Shown piece after piece: positions 28,167-36,572 of a DNA stretch of 64,000 nt. The DNA is taken from NCBI GenBank assembly GCA_002375465.1, contig DFLT01000003.1, forward strand, positions 124,001-188,000, read 5' to 3'. Position 1 is the first letter of the stretch. Every line of letters starts with the position of its first letter. Source of the DNA: Alphaproteobacteria bacterium UBA3612 (GTDB lineage Bacteria > Pseudomonadota > Alphaproteobacteria > Sphingomonadales > Sphingomonadaceae). Below the pieces are notes generated by a model. It was not told the origin of the DNA, did no database searches, and worked only from the letters and a program-made list of their open reading frames with translations. The translations under genes and the position numbers were made by a program.

Positions 28167-28189
28167 ATTTACAAACTCCATTCAACATG
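28167..28189 (-). promoter_or_regulatory. Operator-like site F
   Basis: Read on the minus strand: left arm CATGTTGAAT, spacer GGA, right arm GTTTGTAAAT. It lies 63 bp upstream of the aldolase GTG and 110 bp upstream of the divergent MetE-like gene. It is the most divergent left arm of the six but has a good right arm. Confidence 0.45.
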
Positions 28190-28298
28190 GCACCAAAGAT
28201 ACTATAAGCCAAGCTTTCATAAATCGGCACTTTTAATCGGCAATTTCTTCTCCGTCTGCCGGTCAGTGAAGTCGATAGCATCAGAAGGGGAGTATCGT

Positions 28299-29507
28299 AT
28301 GAAGCGTAGCACCGATCGCATCCTAACCACGCATGTCGGCAGCCTGATCCGGCCCGTAAACGTGTTGCGGCACATGATGCACAAAGCCCTGGGCGAGCCG
28401 GTGAACGAGGCGGAGTTCGAAGCCGATGTTACAGCAGGCGTAGCCGAAGTCGTCGCGAAACAGGCCGAAATCGGCATCGACATTCCAAGCGACGGCGAAA
28501 TTTCGAAGCCGAGCTTTCACAATTATGTGACCGATCGCCTGGGCGGGCTGGAACAACAGCCGCCAGAAAAACGCGGTGCCTATTATGCGAAGCTGAGCGA
28601 GGAATTCCCCGGCTTCATGAAGCAATATAATGCCATGTACAAAACCATGTGGATGTCGCCGGAGCTGGACGAGGAAAAGGTTCGAGAGGCCGTTTCGATC
28701 CCCATACCACGCAGCCATGTGGTCGGTCCGATCACCTATGAGGGCCAGGACGCGCTGCAGCGGGACCTCGACAATTACAAGGCCGCGCTGGAGGGCAAGG
28801 AATTCGTCGAGGCCTTCATGCCGTCGGCGACCCCTGCCCGCGACGATGCAGAGGCAGGCGAGGTTTACGAAAGCACGTCCGCCTATCTCTATGCGCTCGC
28901 TGATGCGATGCATGAAGAATATAAGGCCATCGTCGACGCAGGATTTGTCGTCCAGCTGGACCTTGGTCTGCCCTCGCGCAATCAGGTGCTGCCCGGAAAT
29001 CCCAATCCCTCCCCAGAGGATCTGCGGCGCGCATCCGAAATGCAGATCGAGGCCTATAATCACGCCTTGCGCGGCATACCCGAGGACCGCGTCCGCTATC
29101 ATATGTGCTGGGGCAGCATGAATACGCCGCATACGACCGACGTGCCGCTGGCCGAGGTCGTCGATCTGATCCTGAAGATCAATGCACAGGCCTATGTCAT
29201 CGAAGGCGCCAATCCGCGCCACGAACATGAGTGGACGGTGTGGAAGGATGTGAAGCTGCCCGACGGAAAGATTTTGGTGCCCGGCGTGGTCAGTCACCAG
29301 ACCAATGTGGTCGAACATCCGGAACTGGTCGCCATGCGCATCGAGAATTTCGCCAGTGCCGTAGGCCGCGAAAATGTCATCGCGGGCACGGATTGCGGCT
29401 TTTCCCAGGGCTGGAACATGGCGCGGGTCCATCCAGAGGTTCAATGGGCCAAACTGTCCGCCCTGGTTGAGGGTGCGGCGATCGCCTCGCAGCGCCTCTG
29501 GAACTGA
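28299..29507 (+). CDS. MetE-like (cobalamin-independent methionine synthase II family) enzyme
   Basis: 402 residues from ATG 28299 (AAGGGGAG upstream). A longer frame opens at 28149 but adds 50 unrelated residues. The zinc residues are kept: HMCWGS, an acidic residue in VIEGANPRHEHE, and TDCG. It has the same length as the copy at 23724 and shares MKRSTDRILTTHVGSL-type starts, but the mid-section 70-200 differs, so substrates probably differ. It is divergent from the aldolase and followed directly by an HSL-type esterase. It may transfer a methyl or alkyl group to a thiol. The acceptor is unknown. Confidence 0.85.
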   Translation: MKRSTDRILTTHVGSLIRPVNVLRHMMHKALGEPVNEAEFEADVTAGVAEVVAKQAEIGIDIPSDGEISKPSFHNYVTDRLGGLEQQPPEKRGAYYAKLSEEFPGFMKQYNAMYKTMWMSPELDEEKVREAVSIPIPRSHVVGPITYEGQDALQRDLDNYKAALEGKEFVEAFMPSATPARDDAEAGEVYESTSAYLYALADAMHEEYKAIVDAGFVVQLDLGLPSRNQVLPGNPNPSPEDLRRASEMQIEAYNHALRGIPEDRVRYHMCWGSMNTPHTTDVPLAEVVDLILKINAQAYVIEGANPRHEHEWTVWKDVKLPDGKILVPGVVSHQTNVVEHPELVAMRIENFASAVGRENVIAGTDCGFSQGWNMARVHPEVQWAKLSALVEGAAIASQRLWN

Positions 29508-29509
29508 AC

Positions 29510-30439
29510 TTGGCGGCCCCCCCCGAACTCGCAGACGGACTGGCGGAATATATCGAGACGGTCCGCGCCGGCACGGTGGGGCGGACGCTTTCGCTGGAAC
29601 AGTCACGCCTGATCGCGGATCGGGATGCCGCCGCCATCGCCTATCCGCGGCCACAGGGGATGACGGTGGTCGACAGTTTCGTCGTCAGCGCCGGCCGGGA
29701 AACGCCCGTGCGGATCTATCGCCCGACGGCGGAGACTCGCGCGGCGCTGGTATATTTGCATGGTGGTGGGTTCACGACCGGCAGTATCGAGAGTTACGAT
29801 GCACTCGCCACCGCCCTCGCGGAAGCTGCGGAGGCCGTCGTCATCAGCGTCGGTTATCGCCGGTTGCCTGAGGCGACCACGCGGGCGCTGCTGGATGAAG
29901 CGGTCGATACGCTCGCCTGGACAGTGCAAATGGCGGAGTTGCTGTCGATCGATCGTGACCGCATTGGCGTCGCAGGCGACAGCGCCGGAGCCTTCATTGC
30001 GACGCAATTGGTGATCGCGGCACGCGACGGTGCCGCGCCCCTGCCCTGCTGCCAACTGCTCTGCTATGGCATGTTCGACATTGACGAGACGCGGACTGCG
30101 TATCGCGAGGCCGCTGATCCGGTTCTGCCCCTGCCCGTTCTGGAAGCAATCATTCAAACCTATCGCGACCGCGACCGCGATGATCCCGCACCACCACCGC
30201 CGCTTCAACGCGACGATCTGCACGGCCTGCCGCCGACGATCATACTGGCTGCCGAGCATGATCGGATGCGCGAAGAAAATGCGGAATATGAGGATCGGCT
30301 TCGCGCCCACGGCGTGACAACGACATTTCGCGTGGCGCAGGCAATGCCGCACGGCTTTTTGCGCGCGGTGCGCTTTTCAGAAGCGGCCAGAGACGAAATG
30401 CAATGGCTGGGCAACGCCGCCCGGCCCTATCTTAAATAA
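29510..30439 (+). CDS. HSL-family alpha/beta hydrolase (esterase)
   Basis: 309 residues with the hormone-sensitive-lipase oxyanion motif HGGG (84-87), the nucleophile in GDSAG (Ser158), an Asp in LAAEHDRM and the His in AMPHGF. All catalytic parts are present. The start is TTG at 29510, two bases after the MetE-like stop, with no better start in frame. It is cytoplasmic. It probably cleaves a short-chain or aromatic ester in the pathway. A paralogue lies at 57263, also next to a CMD gene. Confidence 0.85.
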   Translation: MAAPPELADGLAEYIETVRAGTVGRTLSLEQSRLIADRDAAAIAYPRPQGMTVVDSFVVSAGRETPVRIYRPTAETRAALVYLHGGGFTTGSIESYDALATALAEAAEAVVISVGYRRLPEATTRALLDEAVDTLAWTVQMAELLSIDRDRIGVAGDSAGAFIATQLVIAARDGAAPLPCCQLLCYGMFDIDETRTAYREAADPVLPLPVLEAIIQTYRDRDRDDPAPPPPLQRDDLHGLPPTIILAAEHDRMREENAEYEDRLRAHGVTTTFRVAQAMPHGFLRAVRFSEAARDEMQWLGNAARPYLK

Positions 30440-30452
30440 AGAGGAACCAGAC

Positions 30453-30842
30453 ATGGCATTGAAGACAGACGATCCCGCCTTTCAGAAGGGCCGGGAAATG
30501 CGGAAACAATTGTTCGGCGAAGCAAGCGTCGAACGGCTGGACGCGGCCGACGATTTCCACGAACCGCTGGAAAATTTCGTAACGTCCGCCTGCTTTGGCG
30601 AGACATGGTCGCGCGAGGGGCTGACGCTGCGCGAACGCAGCCTGATCACCATGGCAATCTGCGCGGCGCTGAACCGCCATGTGCCGCTGAAACGCCTGAC
30701 CAAATGCGCGGTTCAGAACGGCGCGACGAAGGAGGATATCCGCGAAACGCTGTTGCAGACGACACTATATATCGGCGTCGCGGGCGGCGTCGAAAGCTGG
30801 GGCCTGGTGGCAGAGGCGCTGAAGGAAATCGACGCCTATTAG
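30453..30842 (+). CDS. Carboxymuconolactone-decarboxylase-like protein
   Basis: 129 residues with an N-terminal KGREMRKQLFGEASVERLD lead typical of gamma-carboxymuconolactone decarboxylase (PcaC). The core is LTLRERSLITMAICAALNRHVPLKRLTKCAVQNGATKEDIRETL. GAGGAACC precedes the ATG. It follows the esterase by 13 bp. The pair esterase-CMD recurs as 57263-56861, so the two probably work on the same intermediate: ester or lactone cleavage, then decarboxylation or isomerisation. The last step is inference. Confidence 0.85.
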   Translation: MALKTDDPAFQKGREMRKQLFGEASVERLDAADDFHEPLENFVTSACFGETWSREGLTLRERSLITMAICAALNRHVPLKRLTKCAVQNGATKEDIRETLLQTTLYIGVAGGVESWGLVAEALKEIDAY

Positions 30843-30844
30843 GG

Positions 30845-31312
30845 CTATTCGGGGCGGCTGGCGCTTAGTCCAGCCGCCTCTACCCCAGCCGTGCCGCAGG
30901 CAGCATCCTCTTCGGATTTTGCGCCGGACGCCCCTACCCCGCCCAGCAATATGCCGTAGGTCGTATAAATCGGAACGCCGCCACCGATTGCGGCGACCGT
31001 CGGCATGTTCGCGGGCGGCTTCATGGCGGCGAGAGCCGCCGTCGCGCGGCCGGATTTCGACGAGGATTCGGCTTTCCATCGGGCGATTTCGCCTGCTGCG
31101 GTCGATACACCGTCCATATGCGCGGAAGTGATCGGCCGCCCATGCGCGTCCATTACGAAAAGCGTTATTTTCAGATCACGCTCCCCCGCCCAGGCAATGC
31201 AGGTATCGCGGATCGTCGCCGCGCTGGCATAGTCGAGCGAGGGACGCAGGGACTGCGCCGCAGCGGGCCCAGCGAGCGCCACGCCCGCTGCAATGATCGC
31301 GATTGTCTTCAT
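30845..31312 (-). CDS. Exported GlcG/HbpS-like protein
   Basis: 155 residues: signal peptide (1-20, ending PAAAQ) and a GlcG/HbpS (DUF336) domain with VMDAHGRPITSAHMDGVST, a helix with RKAESSSKSGRATAAL-like composition, and GGVPIYTTYGILLGGVGASG. Some members bind haem, and others are found beside catabolic operons with no proven role. Its ATG overlaps the stop of the cytochrome c gene by four bases, so the two are made together in the periplasm. Haem or cofactor handling for that cytochrome is a reasonable guess. Confidence 0.8.
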   Translation of the reverse strand: MKTIAIIAAGVALAGPAAAQSLRPSLDYASAATIRDTCIAWAGERDLKITLFVMDAHGRPITSAHMDGVSTAAGEIARWKAESSSKSGRATAALAAMKPPANMPTVAAIGGGVPIYTTYGILLGGVGASGAKSEEDAACGTAGVEAAGLSASRPE

Positions 31313-31947
31313 GTCCGTGCCTCCAGATAGTCGATGATCTCGTTTCTTTTGCTCGCATCCTTCATGCCGGGCATCAGCATCTTTGTCCCGGGAACGAAGC
31401 CCTTAGGATCGGCGAGATATTGATCGAGGGTTTCGCGCGTCCAGCGAACATCCAGGTCACGCATTGCCGGCGAATAATTATAGCCGCTCTGCGCGCCCGC
31501 CTGAGCGCCGAATACGCCATTGAGGTTTGGTCCCAGCTTCTTCGGTCCATCGCGTTCGACGCTATGGCAAACCGCACACATCGCAAATGATGCGGGCGGC
31601 TTTGCCGGTGACGATGCCTGCATTGCGGGTTCAGCCTGCGGCGCGCTATGCGCCGCTGAAGTAACGGCGGCCGCCGCAGTGGGAGCGGTCGCATATGACG
31701 CGAGTTGCACATTGCCGGCATCCGTCACCGGCTGCTCCTCAGCAGGTTGATCCAGTGCAGCATCCTGCAGGCCGTACTCGTCTGCCTCAGCAGGCTGAAT
31801 GCTCGGAGTGCTGGTTTGCCGTACGACTGGTTCGCCCATGTCTTTGGCCGTTGTAACCGCGCCGCTATCCTGTTCGCCGCAGGCCGAGACCAGCAGCCCA
31901 GATATGCAGACCGCTGTGAAGGCCCCGACAGGTACAACATGCTTCAT
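31309..31947 (-). CDS. Membrane-tethered class I cytochrome c lipoprotein
   Basis: 212 residues from ATG 31947. A lipobox LVSAC (Cys23) anchors it. A long Ala/Pro/Glu-rich linker of about 95 residues follows. The haem motif is Cys124-A-V-Cys127-His128, with GPNLNGVFGAQAG and a methionine ligand in KMLMPGM as in cytochrome c2/c550. It could carry electrons from a periplasmic dehydrogenase, for example the PQQ enzyme at 43771, to the terminal oxidase. It is coupled to the GlcG-like gene. Confidence 0.85.
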   Translation of the reverse strand: MKHVVPVGAFTAVCISGLLVSACGEQDSGAVTTAKDMGEPVVRQTSTPSIQPAEADEYGLQDAALDQPAEEQPVTDAGNVQLASYATAPTAAAAVTSAAHSAPQAEPAMQASSPAKPPASFAMCAVCHSVERDGPKKLGPNLNGVFGAQAGAQSGYNYSPAMRDLDVRWTRETLDQYLADPKGFVPGTKMLMPGMKDASKRNEIIDYLEART

Positions 31948-32018
31948 GACATCATCTTTCCGGTGGACCGCTTCAGAGGCGGCAGAGTTACTACGCATCG
32001 CCCGTGCCTCGGCGCGTT

Positions 32019-33356
32019 TTACGACGCAATGCGCTGGTCACGACGAGTCATGGCGAGAAAGAATGCCGACAAGGCGGGAATGATCAGGATCGACCCGAAG
32101 ATCGCCAGAACCCAGAAGCGGCCCAGGTCAGCACCGATCGCGACGCCGCCGGCCAATGGCCCGACGATCCCGCCTATGCGTGCAAACCCCATCATGATGC
32201 CGAGGCTGGTGTTACGCAGAGTGGCGTCGAAAAAGTTCAGATTGACCAGGATCAGCGCCGTATAGCTGCCAACATTGAAGAAGCCCCAAAGTGCTGCCGT
32301 TGCGATGAGCGCCATCACGGCACCAGTTGGAACGCTGGCCAGGATGAACATGGCCACCGCTGTCGCAAGCAGGAAGATGATCGTGATCCTGATTTCGCCC
32401 ACGCGTCGCGCCAATGCGCCGACGCTGACATGGGCGATGATGCCCGCCCCAGAGGAAAACATCCCGGCGATTCCGATGCGGGTCATGTCGAGACCGGCCA
32501 TCTCGAGAATCTGCGGCTTGAACCCGGCCATGAACGCGCCGCTGCTGGTGAAGCTGAAGCCCGCGAGACACAAAAGCCCAAGTGCCAACCAGAGGCTTTT
32601 GGGAAAGACGGAGAAGCCGCGCCTTTTCTTTGACTCGGGTGCTGCTTCTCGAGGCGCTGGCGGCATTTCGGCATATTCCGGCTGCCCCATTCGGCGGAAC
32701 GTCGCGTTCAGCCGTTCAAGCGCACGAGCGGGTCGACGCGCGACCAGATAGTCGGGGGATTCGGCAAGTAGAAAAAATGCGAGGATAAATGAGCTGAAAT
32801 TGAGAACCGCGGCCGCCCAGAAAATCGCCCTCCATCCATAGGGTTCGATCAAAAGCGCCGCCAGCGCCCCACACAGCATGCTGCCAAAGGAATATCCGGT
32901 ATGCAAAACGCCGACGAAAAAGTTGGAGCGCTTCTCATTGCTGAATTCGGCAACCGTAACATTCAGGGTAACCACCAGGGCGCCCAGCAAAATGCCGGTT
33001 ACGAAACGCAGGCCGAGAAGCAGGGGTAAATTGTGAACGATGGCCGTCGCCACAAGCAGCACCGACAACATGCCAAGGATCCAGACCGTCATGGTGCGGC
33101 GCCCGACACGGTCGGCGAAGGGAGACAGAAATATCGAACCCACCGCAATGCCAACGGGCGTAGCGGTGTAGGCGACACCGAACGCCGCCGGGGATATGCC
33201 CCATTCGGCGATCATAACCGGACCCGCATAAGCAAGCGTGACGACATCTACGCCGTCCGCCGCATAGGCAAGCACGCATAGGGCGACGACGGCGTATTGA
33301 TACCAGCCCATGGGCGCCTGCTTGATACGGGCTTGGGGCGACGCTGGGTCCATCAT
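32019..33356 (-). CDS. MFS transporter, AAHS type
   Basis: 445 residues, twelve hydrophobic segments, DGVDVV in TM1 and ADRVGRRT in the TM2-3 loop. The start is MMDPAS at 33356 behind GGAGAGC. It is closest to the carrier at 36573 (both have WYQYA/PYQYA leads and a SPxAFG/DPAVLG loop). It follows the TonB receptor at 33444 on the same strand, after a hairpin. It probably carries an aromatic acid through the inner membrane after receptor uptake. Confidence 0.85.
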   Translation of the reverse strand: MMDPASPQARIKQAPMGWYQYAVVALCVLAYAADGVDVVTLAYAGPVMIAEWGISPAAFGVAYTATPVGIAVGSIFLSPFADRVGRRTMTVWILGMLSVLLVATAIVHNLPLLLGLRFVTGILLGALVVTLNVTVAEFSNEKRSNFFVGVLHTGYSFGSMLCGALAALLIEPYGWRAIFWAAAVLNFSSFILAFFLLAESPDYLVARRPARALERLNATFRRMGQPEYAEMPPAPREAAPESKKRRGFSVFPKSLWLALGLLCLAGFSFTSSGAFMAGFKPQILEMAGLDMTRIGIAGMFSSGAGIIAHVSVGALARRVGEIRITIIFLLATAVAMFILASVPTGAVMALIATAALWGFFNVGSYTALILVNLNFFDATLRNTSLGIMMGFARIGGIVGPLAGGVAIGADLGRFWVLAIFGSILIIPALSAFFLAMTRRDQRIAS

Positions 33357-33387
33357 CTTGAATGCTCTCCGACATGATCAGGAACAA

Positions 33388-33423
33388 GCGCACCGGGCGC
33401 GCCCAAAGGGACACCCGGTGCGC
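33388..33423 (-). terminator. 10-bp hairpin between TonB receptor and MFS gene
   Basis: GCGCACCGGG and CCCGGTGCGC form a perfect 10-bp stem with a 16-base loop, just after the receptor stop on the minus strand. Only a short T-rich tail follows, so it may reduce rather than stop read-through into the carrier gene. Confidence 0.55.
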
Positions 33424-33443
33424 AAACTGAGCCTGCTGGTCGA

Positions 33444-36350
33444 TTAGAAGCGAAGACGGACGCCTCCCACATAATAGCGACCGATCTTGTCGAACATTTG
33501 CGAATTCGCAATTGTCGGCTGCACGATGAAGTTCGGTGCGATCGGTGGATCGACGTCAAACAGATTGTCGATCTTGCCATATAGTTCGATGCCGTCGGTC
33601 AGCTGATAAGCCGCGGAGATGTTGGTGTAGAGGCGGCCGTTAATATCGTTCTGGTCGGCAGGCAGGTTGACGTCATCAACATAGAAGGAACGGAATTTGC
33701 CGCCACCGATATAGCGGAAGAAGATGCCCGCCCGCCACGTATCGGCGGTATAGGTCAGATCCAGATTGGCTTTCCATTCCGGTTGTCCGGAATAGTCGGT
33801 GGCCAGGTCGCCGACATAGTCGATCGTGCCGCCCTCAGTACCAAGAAGCAGCTTGTCGACCCAGTTTACGAGAAGCCGCGAGCTGAACGAGCCCGGCCCG
33901 ATCGGCATGCGATAGGTCGCCTCGAAATCTATACCCGACGTTTCGGCAGTATTTACGTTCAAAAGCGTTGCCTGCACCGAATTGATCAGGTTATCGGCGC
34001 CCAGGGTGATGAAATCGCAATATGAATCAATATTGGCCACGAAACAGTTGGAAATGATCGTCGCTGCTGGCAACGCCGTGATCGCATCATCGATTTTGAT
34101 GGAATAATAATCGATCGACGCGTTGAAGCCCGGCAGGAATTCAGGCTGTACAACGACACCGATGGAGCGCGTGTCCGCCTTTTCCGGTGTCAGGTTCGGA
34201 TTGCCGCCCGTCAGCGACGTAATGAAATAGGACGGCGGGATGGAGTTGTTGGAATTCGACCGGGGATCAGGTTCGCCGCGGATGACCTGATTCTGTCCGG
34301 AGAACAGTTCGTTGACATTGGCGGCGCGGATGTCGCGCGAAATGGTTCCGCGGAAACGCACTGACGGTATCGGCGAATAGTTCATGCCGATCTTCCAGGG
34401 GACGACGCCGCCGCTGGAACTGTAATCGGCATAGCGAACCGCGCCGTTGACTTCGAGATTGTCCGCGAACGGCTTCCCCTCGGCAAGCGGAACGCCGACC
34501 TCCATATAGGCCTCTTTCACGTTCAACTTGCCCGAGAAAGGCTGCTGGTTGATCGACCTCCAGTCCCGCATTTCAGACCGGGGGTCGCTGACGCTGACGA
34601 TTTTTTCGCGGCGATATTCGGCACCGACGGCAAATGCCACGGGGCCAGCCCAGGTGGAAAGCGGCGTACCCCGGAAGTTCACACCGAACACATCCTGATC
34701 CATGTCCGCCTCGTAAAAGGACGTGCCCCGGTAGTAATCCTTTGCCGCGTTGCTGATCGAGCCGGGGCCGAATACGTTGATCGGAACACAGGCCGGGTCG
34801 TTATTCGCCGCGTTACCGTCCGCGTTCACGCGACAGACTGGCTGCCCGCTATTGGGATCGATGACCGAGTCGATTCCGCGCACCCAACGGCTCTCGCTGC
34901 GGTTGTTGACGGATTCCTGATAAAAGGAGTTGCGCGAAATTTGCGCATAGGTGTCCCAAGACCAGCCACCCGCAATGTCACCCTCTGCGCCAATGGCGAA
35001 GCGGCTGACCTCGGTATCGCTATTATTTTCGGAAAAGCCGTCATCCAGATTCATGCGACCGAAACCAAACGACTGAATGTCATTATCGATCATTATCTGG
35101 CGAATGCCTTCGTCGAGAAATGCATTGTCCTGCTGGATAGTCAGCGTACCATTATCGTAATTCGGAGCGAGATCGGACAGAACCTGGACCTTGCTGTACA
35201 GTGCGTCGGCCCAGATGCTGGTGCTGTTCGATACTTCGAACGAAAGACGCCCGAAACCGGAATAGCGCTCGATATCGACGCCGATATTCCCTTCGTCGGT
35301 AATATTCACGCCATCACCGTTCAGCTGAAAAACGGTACCGACCGGATTGCCGAACTCGAATGGCTGCGGCTCGCCATTTTGGCCAAACTGGATACCGTAG
35401 AGCGGGCTGGTCGTCGGCTGGCCTGTGATAAGGCCGCCAAAGGTCATGCGTGAAAACGTCGGGAAGTCCGCAATTATCTGCGATGGAACTGTTCCTGGCG
35501 GATTCGTGAACAGGACCGATTGATTTCTGCCCCACGGACGACTTGCCACCGCGGTCTGCCCGGTATTGTGATAATAATCACCCGCGACGGTTACATGCAG
35601 CCGGTCATCCAACAGCCTGTCGCCATAAGCGGCGGAGAGGATGGGCCGCTTGAAGTCGCCATATTTGGATTCGCCATAAGAAGCATCGACCTTCAGTCCC
35701 TCGAGACGTTTATCGAGGTTGAAGTTGATGACACCCGCAACGGCGTCCGAACCGTAAGCGGCCGACGCACCGCCGGTAACGACGTCGACGCCACTAAGGA
35801 GAGCGACCGGGAATACGTTCGTATCGATGCCGCCAAAGGGGTTCGTCGCCGCAATGCGCCGACCATCGAGCAGGATCAGAGTTTTCTCGCGACCGAGCGC
35901 GCGAAGGTCGGGCTGGTTCTGGCCGACCGGCTCGCTGGAGCGCCCAACGTTCCAGTTCATGCGCAGCTGCGGAATGTCGGCCGCTAACTCGGCGACCGCA
36001 CCGAAGACCCGATCCTCGATCTGCTGTTCACTGATAGAGGTAACCGGAGTCGGCGCACTGAACCCGTCCCCCAAACGCGAGCCAGTGACAACGATTTCCT
36101 CAGCGGAAGAATAGCTTACCGGATCGTCAGGGGTCGCTGCCGTATTTACGCTGACATCCGGAACCGCCTGATCGCTGAGGTCGGCAGCGGGATCGACGCG
36201 GCTGTCAGGCGGCGTCGCCTGCTGCGCAAGTGACGGCGCCGACGTCATCATTGTTATTGCAGCAATGACGGAAAAGCTGGCTCCCATCAGCCCCCGCCGG
36301 TGCAATCCGTTCTTGAGCCGTGCGTCGGTTTCCAATTGTTCGCGCGTCAT
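33444..36350 (-). CDS. TonB-dependent outer-membrane receptor
   Basis: 968 residues from ATG 36350, chosen for GGGGAGGTACGAA directly upstream. A start at 36377 would add nine residues. It has a signal peptide ending PSLAQQ, TonB-box-like AEEIVVTGSRL, a plug with KTLILLDGRR and ASAAYGSDAVAGVINF, and a barrel ending VGGVRLRF. RDIRAANVNELFSGQNQVIRG is closely like the receptor at 10304. It is divergent from an AAHS carrier gene with site B between. It is the third paralogous catabolic receptor of the right block. Confidence 0.9.
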   Translation of the reverse strand: MTREQLETDARLKNGLHRRGLMGASFSVIAAITMMTSAPSLAQQATPPDSRVDPAADLSDQAVPDVSVNTAATPDDPVSYSSAEEIVVTGSRLGDGFSAPTPVTSISEQQIEDRVFGAVAELAADIPQLRMNWNVGRSSEPVGQNQPDLRALGREKTLILLDGRRIAATNPFGGIDTNVFPVALLSGVDVVTGGASAAYGSDAVAGVINFNLDKRLEGLKVDASYGESKYGDFKRPILSAAYGDRLLDDRLHVTVAGDYYHNTGQTAVASRPWGRNQSVLFTNPPGTVPSQIIADFPTFSRMTFGGLITGQPTTSPLYGIQFGQNGEPQPFEFGNPVGTVFQLNGDGVNITDEGNIGVDIERYSGFGRLSFEVSNSTSIWADALYSKVQVLSDLAPNYDNGTLTIQQDNAFLDEGIRQIMIDNDIQSFGFGRMNLDDGFSENNSDTEVSRFAIGAEGDIAGGWSWDTYAQISRNSFYQESVNNRSESRWVRGIDSVIDPNSGQPVCRVNADGNAANNDPACVPINVFGPGSISNAAKDYYRGTSFYEADMDQDVFGVNFRGTPLSTWAGPVAFAVGAEYRREKIVSVSDPRSEMRDWRSINQQPFSGKLNVKEAYMEVGVPLAEGKPFADNLEVNGAVRYADYSSSGGVVPWKIGMNYSPIPSVRFRGTISRDIRAANVNELFSGQNQVIRGEPDPRSNSNNSIPPSYFITSLTGGNPNLTPEKADTRSIGVVVQPEFLPGFNASIDYYSIKIDDAITALPAATIISNCFVANIDSYCDFITLGADNLINSVQATLLNVNTAETSGIDFEATYRMPIGPGSFSSRLLVNWVDKLLLGTEGGTIDYVGDLATDYSGQPEWKANLDLTYTADTWRAGIFFRYIGGGKFRSFYVDDVNLPADQNDINGRLYTNISAAYQLTDGIELYGKIDNLFDVDPPIAPNFIVQPTIANSQMFDKIGRYYVGGVRLRF

Positions 36351-36501
36351 TTCGTACCTCCCCAAATTCCTTGCCAAGAGCGGCTAGTTTTCATCCCCGG
36401 ATCGTTCGACCGGGCTAGCGTCGCCTGAATGTTTTCATTCTAGGATGACGGACATCGGTCGATTATGACAAACACATATTCGAGACAAGAGCAAATTAGT
36501 C

Positions 36502-36524
36502 AAAGACGAATTATGTTTGACATT
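36502..36524 (+). promoter_or_regulatory. Operator-like site B overlapping a -35 box
   Basis: Left arm AAAGACGAAT, spacer TAT, right arm GTTTGACATT. The right arm includes TTGACA (36517-36522), followed after 17 bp by TCCGAT, a weak -10. The MFS start is at 36573. A repressor here would cover the promoter. The gap is shared with the divergent TonB receptor. Confidence 0.6.
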
Positions 36525-36572
36525 TGCGGATGGTCCTGATCCGATCAACCGTCAGTCGCTTGGGAGGCAAAT

